Of a stretch of DNA of 64,000 nt, positions 23,528 through 30,622 are shown one piece after another; position 1 is the stretch's first letter, and the number at the start of each line of letters is the position of its first letter. The stretch comes from Kitasatospora aureofaciens (lineage in GTDB: Bacteria; Actinomycetota; Actinomycetes; Streptomycetales; Streptomycetaceae): positions 61,568 to 125,567 of the forward strand of contig NZ_JAHTKP010000022.1 of the NCBI RefSeq assembly GCF_019192735.1, written 5' to 3'. The position numbers and the translations under genes were made by a program. The notes under the pieces are model-generated. The model saw nothing but the letters and a program-made list of their open reading frames with translations. It was not told the origin of the DNA and ran no database searches.

Positions 23528-24802
23528 TCAGCGCCGCGCGATGCGGGCTCTGCACTCTCTGCAGGCGTGGACTCCGGCGCGGCCGTAGCGGTGGATCGGC
23601 GTTCCGCAGCCCGCGCACGGGCCGATCTCCCAGACCTCGCAGCTGTGTGTGACGGCGGCGGCGTGGCGCTGGTCGTCGGTGACGTCGAGCCGCTGGACCT
23701 GCCGGGGGACGGTGAACAGCCGCTGGGGGACCTCGTCGAAGGTGTGCAGGCCAGTGCCGGCCGCGTTGCCGCGCCTCGGCCGCGGGTCGTCGAAGGTGAA
23801 GCTCTCTTCGCCGTAGCGGCAGACCGGGTCAAGCTCCTGCACGGTGCAGGTGATGCCGGCGTCCGCGGGAGTCGCCTCGGCCGGGGTGTCGTGGTGGTCG
23901 TCCGGGCCGAACATGTCGTGCCAGCGCTCCCGGTCGGCGGCGGGCACCCACATCCGGGAGACGCTGCGCGGGTCGTCCTGCCGGGGAATTCGCATCGGCA
24001 CGAACTCGCCGTCGGCGCTGGAGACCACCAGTTCGTCGACCTCGGTCGGTCGCTTCCTCGGAATGCACAGCGCCGGCAGGAACCACTGTGCGTGGAACCG
24101 GCCGCAGGAGCCGCCCGTGTCCGGGCACGGCCGCTCGCTGCTCGGCAGACACTTCCACTGCTGCAGATGCCGCACCCCGGCGCGGACCACCATGGCGATC
24201 GGGGAGGCAATCTGCCGCCACGAGAAGTCGTCGACCCTCGCCCACGGGGCCCGCTCGACGACCGCCGACCGGTCGCTGTCGGTCACCCACAGCGGAACGA
24301 TCCCGTGCTCGGCGGCCGCCCGCGACCGGCGCCGCACCGTCCCCGCCGTGATCGGCGAATACTGGGCCTCCCAGCCGATCCGCAGCCCGGACTCCCCGGT
24401 GACCAGCACGTCGGTGCGAATCCGGCCGTCCGTCACCCGTGCCTCGACCTCTGCCCGGAGACCGTGCCGCTCCGCCGTCCGGGCGATCCGCTCCTTCATG
24501 GCCTGGTGCTTCGCGCTCTCCTCCGCCGTGGGGGTGTGACGCACCGGCAGATGGGAGGCCACCCAGGTCGTGCGCCCCTCGGAGGTCTTGCGGCGTATCG
24601 ACATCCAGGGAGAGTGGTCCTCCTCCTCGGCCTGGCAGTACCCGTCGAGATGATGCTCAAGGCACGCCAGGAGCTCGCGCTCACGCCGGCCGATCGGGGT
24701 GGTGATCTCTTTCAGGAGGCCGGGCCGGTCGGGATGACCGAGGTCCGGCAGCGTCAGGTTGATCTCGATTTCGTAGCCCGTATGGAAGACACCGTTCGCC
24801 AT
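23528..24802 (-). CDS. CoiA-like nuclease-domain protein with C-terminal zinc ribbon
   Basis: A 424-residue protein. Residues about 99-172 follow the competence protein CoiA/restriction-like pattern: a helix with HQAMKERIARTAERHG, then Glu120 in AEVEARV, Asp131 in IRTDVLV, and Glu145-x-Gln147 in IGWEAQYSPI, then LWVTDS. This is a PD-(D/E)xK variant (D...ExQ). The C-terminus has CAGCGTPIHRYGRAG and CREC, a four-Cys zinc ribbon, as often used for DNA binding. The middle (FHAQWFLPALCIPRK) is unrecognised. ATG at 24802. In Gram-positive competence CoiA aids recombination; here no other competence gene is near, so a defence or repair role is possible but unproven. Confidence 0.6.
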   Translation of the reverse strand: MANGVFHTGYEIEINLTLPDLGHPDRPGLLKEITTPIGRRERELLACLEHHLDGYCQAEEEDHSPWMSIRRKTSEGRTTWVASHLPVRHTPTAEESAKHQAMKERIARTAERHGLRAEVEARVTDGRIRTDVLVTGESGLRIGWEAQYSPITAGTVRRRSRAAAEHGIVPLWVTDSDRSAVVERAPWARVDDFSWRQIASPIAMVVRAGVRHLQQWKCLPSSERPCPDTGGSCGRFHAQWFLPALCIPRKRPTEVDELVVSSADGEFVPMRIPRQDDPRSVSRMWVPAADRERWHDMFGPDDHHDTPAEATPADAGITCTVQELDPVCRYGEESFTFDDPRPRRGNAAGTGLHTFDEVPQRLFTVPRQVQRLDVTDDQRHAAAVTHSCEVWEIGPCAGCGTPIHRYGRAGVHACRECRARIARR

Positions 24803-25024
24803 ATCCGGAGCTTGCGAATAACGGTCGGCAAGTAAACGCCATTCGGAATGTTTAGCACTCCGATTCAGGCCATTGATTTCACCTGGCCCCGGGCTCCACG
24901 GAGCACCATGAAACCTCGTACGCCACCCGACCAGCCGAACGAGTGCTTGCGTCGCGGGCCCTTATCCCGGTGCACGTCGGTCGCCTACGGTGGTCACCCC
25001 GAGGGCGAGAATCGGAGGCTCCTG

Positions 25025-25270
25025 ATGGCGGACGAGACGCCGACGCAGTACCAGAGCTACAGCTGGGAGGACGACAACGGAATCCAGTATGTGGCCCTCT
25101 ACCCGGGCGACAAGGAGGCCGACGAGGAGCGCAAGGCCGAGCTGCGCACCATGGGCGCCCGAGTGGCGGCGGACCTGGTGGCCGAGCAGGAAGCCGAACG
25201 TGAGGCCGAGCAGGAGGCCGAGCGCGCGAAGCCTTCACTGCGACTGGTCCGCGGCGAAGGGTCTTCCTGA
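25025..25270 (+). CDS. small charged protein, unknown function
   Basis: An 81-residue acidic protein. YQSYSWEDDNGIQYVALYPG opens a small beta-rich head, followed by an almost continuous helix of Glu, Ala and Arg (VAEQEAEREAEQEAERAK) that may form a coiled coil. No family is recognised. ATG at 25025 has GGAGG six bases upstream, which excludes the longer open frame. A 19-bp hairpin terminates it. Confidence 0.65.
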   Translation: MADETPTQYQSYSWEDDNGIQYVALYPGDKEADEERKAELRTMGARVAADLVAEQEAEREAEQEAERAKPSLRLVRGEGSS

Positions 25271-25316
25271 AGGACGTGACCGACCGTGCAGCCCTTCGTG
25301 CAGTGCGGTCGAACCC

Positions 25317-25368
25317 TCGGCGCCCGCCGCCGGAAACGCTGGTTCGTGCTTCCAGCGGCGGGCGCCGA
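25317..25368. terminator. long bidirectional terminator hairpin
   Basis: TCGGCGCCCGCCGCCGGAA (25317-25335) pairs with TTCCAGCGGCGGGCGCCGA (25350-25368) over 19 positions with one mismatch, around a 14-base loop, between two convergent genes. Confidence 0.85.
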
Positions 25369-25380
25369 CCTGCCTGGGGA

Positions 25381-26019
25381 TCAGGGGCACTGCTTCCAGG
25401 CGAGGCGGTAGACGGTGTTGATGCTGCCGTCCGTCGAGTCCATGGTCATGAAGCTGGTGGTACTGGTCGGGTCCGAGCTGCCCGCGCCGACCCGCAGCTC
25501 GGTGTTGATGTTGAAGTTGCGCTCCTCGCCGCAGGGGGCGAAGACCAGGGCGGCGACGTCGACGGTGTCGGTCGCCTGCCAGTTGTCGTCCTTCGGACCG
25601 TTGAAGCGGTGGGTCGCGTACCTGGTGTCGGGCTCGCCCTGGAAGTAGTAGCTGGCCCGCTGGGTGCCGGTCGCGCCGTTCTCCAGGTGCGCGAAGCCGC
25701 GGTAGTCGGCGGACGCGATCGCGTAGGTGAAGCCCTGGGGGACGTGCACGCGCAGGTCGAGCTGACAGTTCTTCCGGAAGTCGGTCGGCTTGGACCCGAC
25801 CCCCACCTGGGCGAGGTAGCTGCTGTAGGTGACGGTGAAGGCGGTGTTGTCGGGGGACACGGCCACGGCGGCCGTCCCCGCCGGGCAGCCGGAGCCGTTG
25901 ACCGTCGCGACGTCGATGACGATCCGGTCCGGCGGTGTCGGGAGCGAATCGACACCGAAGGCCGGTGAGCCGAACAGTGATGCGGCGACACCGGTCGCGG
26001 CCAGCACACGGAGCAGCAT
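25381..26019 (-). CDS. secreted DUF4360 family protein
   Basis: A 212-residue exported protein. The signal peptide is MLLRVLAATGVAASLFGSPA. The mature part carries the DUF4360 pattern: NGSGCPAGTAAVAVSPDNTA, FRKNCQLDLRVHVPQGFTYA and near the end FMTMDSTDGSINTVYRLAWK followed by a final Cys. Four Cys probably form two disulfides. Function of this actinobacterial and fungal family is not known. ATG at 26019 has GAAGGGGAAG upstream. A perfect 6-4-6 inverted repeat lies about 66 bases upstream of the start. Confidence 0.85.
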   Translation of the reverse strand: MLLRVLAATGVAASLFGSPAFGVDSLPTPPDRIVIDVATVNGSGCPAGTAAVAVSPDNTAFTVTYSSYLAQVGVGSKPTDFRKNCQLDLRVHVPQGFTYAIASADYRGFAHLENGATGTQRASYYFQGEPDTRYATHRFNGPKDDNWQATDTVDVAALVFAPCGEERNFNINTELRVGAGSSDPTSTTSFMTMDSTDGSINTVYRLAWKQCP

Positions 26020-26084
26020 GGGCTTCCCCTTCGATCGTCCAGGAGCCGGGGCGGGCGCGGCCATTCCGAGCCCGTGCCCGAGCT

Positions 26085-26100
26085 TGACATGGATATGTCA
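26085..26100 (-). promoter_or_regulatory. inverted repeat upstream of the DUF4360 gene
   Basis: TGACAT-GGAT-ATGTCA is a perfect 6-4-6 palindrome, 66 bases before the start of the secreted DUF4360 protein and about 77 bases downstream of nothing else that is coding. The position suits a repressor or activator site; no regulator gene is adjacent except PadR further away. Confidence 0.4.
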
Positions 26101-26177
26101 CCACACGTCGCGCGCCCATGTACAGGGGGTGACGCAGCACTCGGTGGAAGTCCAACCAGGCCTCCAGCATGGTGCGT

Positions 26178-27533
26178 TCATCCGCGCGCAGGGGCGGGAC
26201 AGGCCGTCCGTTCGGCGTCGTTCCCGGGCCCACCGCTGTGGCACGGCTCGACGGGCGCGGTCGGACGGCGGGTGAGTGCCAGCAGCAGCGCGAGCTGGAC
26301 GACTGCGCCGACGGTCAGCCCCGCCCAGACGCCGGTCACCCCGAGCGGGCCCGACAGGGCTGCGGCGGCGGCGAGTTGGGAACCCAGGCCGACCGCGACG
26401 GAGACCATCAGCGGCCGTCCGGCGCCCGCCGCCTGGTGCACGCCGCCGAGCGCCACGACGAGGGCGTACGGGAGCAGGTAGAGCGCCGCCATCCGCAGGA
26501 AGCCCGCGGACTGCCCGGCCACGGCCGCGTCGTCCGTGAACAGCGCGCTCACCGGCGCGGCCGTCGCCGCGCACAGCACCGCCGCGCCCGCGCCCAGGAA
26601 TGCGGCGAGCCGTCCGGTGGCGCGGCCGAGCGAGCGCAGCGCATCGCTCTCCCCCGCGCCGGCGAGGCGGGCACCCTCGATCGCGGCGGCCTGGCGCAGC
26701 GCGTAGAACGCCATGGTGACGACCAGCAGCACGCGGTAGCCGACCCCGTACCCGGCGACCGCCGCCACGCCGAAGCCCGCGACCAGGGCGAGTTGGGCCG
26801 TCCCGACGGCCATCCGGGCGGTGAAGTCGAGGCCGAACGGCGCGCCGGCCCGGATGATCCGACGCATCGCCGGGCCGACTCCTCCCTCGGCGGGCCCGGG
26901 CGTCCGCCGCCGGAGCCGCAGCGTGACCGCGAACGCGACCGCCCGGGAGGCCGTCAGTGCGAGCGCCGCGCCGGTCGCGCCGAGGCCGGGCAGGGGTCCG
27001 GCGCCGAGCACGAGCAGCGGGTCCAGGGCGAGCAGCAGCGCGTTGGACAGCAGCGCGATCCGCATTGGGGTGCGGGTGTCGCCCGCGCCCTTGAACAGTT
27101 CGTCGGCGATGCGCTGGCCGAAGAACAGGCCGAACGCGGGGAACGCGACGGCGAGGTAGTCGGCGGCGAGCCCGGCCGCCGGGCCGTCCAGGAAGGCGCC
27201 CGCCAGCCGCTCGCGCAGCAGGAAGCCGGGGACGGCGAGGGCGAGGGTGCCCAGCCCGCAGAGCCGCCACGCCGCGCGCGTGGTGCGGGCGGCGTCGGCA
27301 TGGTCGCCGGCGCCGAGGGCGCGCGAGAGCCGCAGGCTGGTGCCGGAGCCGGCCACGAGGACGAGGCCGAGCAGCAGGTTCTCGACGGCGCCCGCGAGGG
27401 TGACGGCGGCGACGGCCGCCCCGCCGAGGCCGGCCACCCAGAAGGTGCCGATGACGGAGGCGATCACGCCCGACAGGAGTTCGGCGTAGACCGGTCCGGC
27501 CAGGGTGGTCAGTCGTGTCAGGTGCCCGCGCAT
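26178..27533 (-). CDS. MATE-family multidrug exporter
   Basis: A 451-residue membrane protein with about 12 hydrophobic segments in two similar halves. PVYAELLSGVIASVIGTFWV begins the first half and IRAGAPFGLDFTARMAVGTA the second; SRALGAGDHADAARTTR is the usual loop between TM segments 2 and 3. MATE proteins use Na+ or H+ gradients to export cationic drugs. ATG at 27533 has a GGGGGAGAG run upstream; the longer frame to 27605 would cross the divergent operator. It is divergent from padR, which should regulate it. Confidence 0.87.
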   Translation of the reverse strand: MRGHLTRLTTLAGPVYAELLSGVIASVIGTFWVAGLGGAAVAAVTLAGAVENLLLGLVLVAGSGTSLRLSRALGAGDHADAARTTRAAWRLCGLGTLALAVPGFLLRERLAGAFLDGPAAGLAADYLAVAFPAFGLFFGQRIADELFKGAGDTRTPMRIALLSNALLLALDPLLVLGAGPLPGLGATGAALALTASRAVAFAVTLRLRRRTPGPAEGGVGPAMRRIIRAGAPFGLDFTARMAVGTAQLALVAGFGVAAVAGYGVGYRVLLVVTMAFYALRQAAAIEGARLAGAGESDALRSLGRATGRLAAFLGAGAAVLCAATAAPVSALFTDDAAVAGQSAGFLRMAALYLLPYALVVALGGVHQAAGAGRPLMVSVAVGLGSQLAAAAALSGPLGVTGVWAGLTVGAVVQLALLLALTRRPTAPVEPCHSGGPGNDAERTACPAPARG

Positions 27534-27588
27534 GTTCTCTCCCCCGATGCGTTCGGCCGGTGCTTCGGCCGATGCGTTCAGCGATTGC

Positions 27589-27614
27589 CTCGAATAGAGA
27601 TACATCTAATCGAG
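27589..27614. promoter_or_regulatory. candidate PadR operator between the divergent MATE and padR genes
   Basis: CTCGAATAGA-GATACA-TCTAATCGAG is an inverted repeat with 9 of 10 matching arm bases, placed in the middle of the 144-bp divergent gap. It is AT-rich compared with its surroundings. The arrangement fits PadR autoregulation and control of the exporter. Confidence 0.6.
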
Positions 27615-27677
27615 CCACCTCGACAAGAGGTAACATGGCGCACACACCGGGCGCACTCCGACGAAAGGGCTTCGACT

Positions 27678-28220
27678 GTGCTGACCCTCGCGATCCTCGG
27701 GTTCCTGTACGACCGGCCACTGCACGGCTACGAGCTCAAGTCCCGGATCACCGGCCTGACCGGGCACGTCCGGCCGGTCAGCGACGGCGCGCTCTACCCC
27801 GCCATCACCCGGCTGGAGAAGGCCGGCCTGCTGCACCGCCGGACCGAGCCGGGCAGCGGCGCCGCGCCCCGGCAGACGCTGGAACTCACCGACGAGGGAC
27901 GGGCCGAGCTCCGGCGCCGCCTGGCCGACCCGGAGCAGGCGGAGATCACCGACCAGATTCGTTTCTTCGCCCTCGCCGCCTTCCTCCACCACCTCGCGGA
28001 CCCCGCCCTGCAGGCCGCGGTGCTCCGCCGCCGGCTGGCCTTCCTGGACGCCCCGAGCAGCTTCTTCTACGACGGGGACGGGCAGCCGGTCACCGCCGAG
28101 CGGGAGCCGAATCCATTCCGCCGGGGCATGCTGCTGGTCGCCCGGGCCTCGACGGCGGCGGAGCGGGCCTGGCTGGCAGAAACGATCGAGCAGCTGGACG
28201 CGGATGCGGCTGGGGCGTGA
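27678..28220 (+). CDS. PadR-family transcriptional regulator
   Basis: A 180-residue regulator. LTLAILGFLYDRPLHGYELK and DGALYPAITRLEKAGLLHRR are the PadR winged helix with its conserved Tyr-Pro. The C-terminal helical dimerisation part (Vir_C-like) includes FFALAAFLHHLADPALQAAV. GTG at 27678 has AAAGGG upstream and starts the conserved domain immediately. PadR proteins repress divergent exporters and release DNA on ligand binding, which matches the divergent MATE gene. A 22-bp repeat array begins at its last base. Confidence 0.9.
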   Translation: MLTLAILGFLYDRPLHGYELKSRITGLTGHVRPVSDGALYPAITRLEKAGLLHRRTEPGSGAAPRQTLELTDEGRAELRRRLADPEQAEITDQIRFFALAAFLHHLADPALQAAVLRRRLAFLDAPSSFFYDGDGQPVTAEREPNPFRRGMLLVARASTAAERAWLAETIEQLDADAAGA

Positions 28221-28352
28221 GGCGTACAGAGCCGAGCCGTAAGGCGTAACCGAGCCGAACCGCAAGGCGTACGGAGCCGGGTCGTGAGACGAACCGGGCC
28301 GGATCGCGAGGCGTACAGACCCGAGCCGTAAGGCGCGTCGGGCCGGGACGCG
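28220..28352. repeat. degenerate 22-bp tandem array, six units
   Basis: Six head-to-tail units start at 28220, 28242 (23 bp), 28265, 28287, 28309 and 28331. The consensus is near AGGCGTACRGAGCCGAGCCG plus TA. The first and fifth units differ at only one base. The array starts at the last base of the padR stop codon and ends 157 bp before the methyltransferase start. Confidence 0.85.
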
Positions 28353-28508
28353 CGCCCCTGCCGAACGGCAGGGCGGTAGAGCGGAATATGCCGTTCGGAA
28401 CCTGGTCCAACCGGGCCCCGCCATCGCTATGATGATCCGCCTCACGTCCACGGCACCACCGCGGCGTGACCCCGCCATCGGGCCCCGCCCGCACCCCTGG
28501 AGGTCGCC

Positions 28509-29396
28509 GTGCCCACGACCGAGACCGCAGCCGCCCACCCTGCGCCGCTGAAGCGGGACGACATCCCCGGCTGGTTCTTCAGTCTCGACCGGGCGGCCTT
28601 CGGACACCTCCTCTCCGCCCAGACCGCGGCGGGCGTCACCGGCGACATCCTCGAACTCGGCAGCTACCTCGGGCGCAGCGCCGTCCTGCTCGGCGACCAC
28701 CTTCGCCCCGGCGAGCGGCTTACCGTCTGCGACCTGTTCGACTCCGAGGCGGGCGACGCGGACAACGCCGCCGAGATGGCGATGTCCTACCGGAAGACCC
28801 TCACCCGCAGCGCGTTCGAGGCCAACTACCTGGCCTTCCACGCCGAGCTGCCGGAGATCGTCCAGGCCCCCACCTCGGTGCTGGCCGACGGGCGGATCCC
28901 GGCGGGCAGCTGCCGGTTCGTCCACGTCGACGCCTCGCACCTGTACGAGCACGTCGCCGGGGACATCGCCGTCGCGCGGGACGCGCTGGGCGAGCACGGC
29001 CTCGTCGCGCTCGACGACTACCGCTCGGAGCACACCCCGGGCGTCTCCGCGGCGGTCTGGGAGGCGGTGTTCACCGGCGGGCTCCGCCCGGTGCTGCTCA
29101 CCCCGATGAAGTTCTACGGCACCTGGGGCGACGCCGCAGCCGCCCGGAAGGTGCTGCTCGGCCGCGACTGGCGGGCGGACGGCTACACCGTGGACGAGGA
29201 CACCATCGCCGGGACGCACGTGCTGCGGCTCAACTACCGGGTGAAGACGCCGGTCCAGCGGTCCGCCTCCCGTCAGCTGGCACTGGACCTGCTGCCCCCG
29301 GTCGCCACCCGCGCCACTCGCCGGGTGCTCCGGACGCTGCGCGAGCGCCGCGCCGTCCAGTCCGTGCGCACCGTCCAGCCCGTGCGAGCCGTCTGA
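28509..29396 (+). CDS. class I SAM-dependent methyltransferase (Methyltransf_24-like)
   Basis: A 295-residue protein. DILELGSYLGRSAVLLGDHL is motif I and VHVDASHLYEHVAGDIAVAR the acidic/His segment of the TylF/cephalosporin-hydroxylase-like group, followed by LVALDDYRSEHTPG. These enzymes methylate sugar or small-molecule hydroxyls or are of unknown function. The C-terminal tail is Arg- and Val-rich with a repeated VQSVRTVQPVRAV. GTG at 28509 has GGAGG five bases upstream. A small membrane protein gene follows 28 bp downstream and may be co-transcribed. Confidence 0.8.
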   Translation: MPTTETAAAHPAPLKRDDIPGWFFSLDRAAFGHLLSAQTAAGVTGDILELGSYLGRSAVLLGDHLRPGERLTVCDLFDSEAGDADNAAEMAMSYRKTLTRSAFEANYLAFHAELPEIVQAPTSVLADGRIPAGSCRFVHVDASHLYEHVAGDIAVARDALGEHGLVALDDYRSEHTPGVSAAVWEAVFTGGLRPVLLTPMKFYGTWGDAAAARKVLLGRDWRADGYTVDEDTIAGTHVLRLNYRVKTPVQRSASRQLALDLLPPVATRATRRVLRTLRERRAVQSVRTVQPVRAV

Positions 29397-29424
29397 CCTC
29401 GCCCGCGCACGTGCGCCGCTCGCC

Positions 29425-29742
29425 GTGATCGCCCTCGGCACGCTGCTGCCGGGAATCGCGTACTGGCTGGTCCACCGGAGCGCCGAGCCGGCCTTCCACA
29501 CGAGCCCGACCGGGCTGTTCTCGCTCACGGTCCCGGTCGTCACGGCCGTGGCGCTGGTCCTGCCGCCCGGGGAAGCGCGCGAAGGCCTGGGGGCGGGCGC
29601 GTTCCTGCTCGGGATTCCGGTGCTGGCGGCGGCCTACGGGAACGCCGACCCGCTCTCGGAGGCGGTACGCCTCCTGGCGGCCACCGGCGTGACGTGGGCG
29701 CTGGCCTGCGGGGTTCGGGTGGCGCTGCGCCGGGCGGCCTGA
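29425..29742 (+). CDS. small membrane protein, unknown function
   Basis: A 105-residue protein with about three hydrophobic segments (IALGTLLPGIAYWLV, GLFSLTVPVVTAVALVLPPG, AVRLLAATGVTWALACGVRV). It starts with GTG close behind the methyltransferase gene and has no motif. A strong ribosome site is not obvious. Small integral membrane proteins like this are common in actinomycetes. Confidence 0.6.
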   Translation: MIALGTLLPGIAYWLVHRSAEPAFHTSPTGLFSLTVPVVTAVALVLPPGEAREGLGAGAFLLGIPVLAAAYGNADPLSEAVRLLAATGVTWALACGVRVALRRAA

Positions 29743-29779
29743 TGTCTCTTCCGGCGCACCGTCCGAGTGGGACGTGCCG

Positions 29780-30622
29780 TCACCGGATGTAGTAGGCGCG
29801 GTTGTGCGCGGCGACCGGTGGGGACTGGTAGGTCCAGGCGCCGGCGGCCGGGGCGTCGGCGATGAGGTGGGCGAGGTCGCGGGCGGACGCCTCGGCGGGG
29901 TTGCCGAGGTCGAGGCGGATCCGCTCGGCGGTGCGGTCGTCCAGGGCGTAGTAGCGGTAGGGCTGGTAGACGTTGAGCGGCCCGGCGAGCAGGCGGCCTT
30001 CGTCGTCGGTGCCGTAGCCGGTGATCGGGGTGTTGTTGACGGATTCGGCGGTGAGGCCCACCAAATCCGCCTCGATGGCGAGGAGTTCCTCGTCGTGGCG
30101 GCGCAGCCCGTCGGGCCCGAGGGCGGCCCGGCGGCAGGAGACGGACCATCGCTCGCGCACGGCGGGTGCGTTGAGGGAAGGGAGGACGGTCTCGAACCAG
30201 CCGGGGTACTTGGGCTCGGCGTAGAGCCGGCGGCCGGCGTCGATGGCGAGCGGGTTGTCGCAGAGCACGTGCAGCCGGGCGATGCCGAGCAGCTTGGTCT
30301 GGTCGTAACCCCGGGCGTACTGGCCGTAGTTGAGTTCCGGCAGGCGCTCCTCGGCGAACGCCGGGTGGGCGACGAGGTTGATCTCCACCTCCTGGGTGAT
30401 GCCGCCGCCACCCGGGTACTGGGCGAAGTAGAGCTGGTAGTTGAGGGACACGCAGGCCCGGCCGTCGAAGAGGGCGGGCGTGAGCCCGGGGTGGCGCTTG
30501 CGGAGCAGTTCGCGCGCCCGGTCGGGCTGGATCAGGTAGTCGACTCCGATGTTGTGCAACGCGCCGTAGTGGAACGGGAGGTGGTACGGCTCGGGCACGG
30601 GCGGGAGCGGAAGGCCGGTCAT
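29780..30622 (-). CDS. conserved protein of the GMC oxidoreductase operon, unknown function
   Basis: A 280-residue soluble protein, last gene of a three-gene operon; its ATG overlaps the TGA of the oxidoreductase gene (ATGA), so translation is coupled. Notable segments are ITQEVEINLVAHPAFAEERL, RLYAEPKYPGWFETVLPSLN and AESVNNTPITGYGTDDEGRL. The layout of a long beta-rich chain with a PKYP segment is loosely like the acetoacetate-decarboxylase fold, but I do not recognise a family with certainty. The coupling suggests it acts on the same substrate as the oxidoreductase. Confidence 0.7.
   Translation of the reverse strand: MTGLPLPPVPEPYHLPFHYGALHNIGVDYLIQPDRARELLRKRHPGLTPALFDGRACVSLNYQLYFAQYPGGGGITQEVEINLVAHPAFAEERLPELNYGQYARGYDQTKLLGIARLHVLCDNPLAIDAGRRLYAEPKYPGWFETVLPSLNAPAVRERWSVSCRRAALGPDGLRRHDEELLAIEADLVGLTAESVNNTPITGYGTDDEGRLLAGPLNVYQPYRYYALDDRTAERIRLDLGNPAEASARDLAHLIADAPAAGAWTYQSPPVAAHNRAYYIR

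Noticed and set aside
28220..28352. CRISPR-like array after padR
   Set aside because: Repeat units abut one another, there are no unique spacers and no cas genes in the window.
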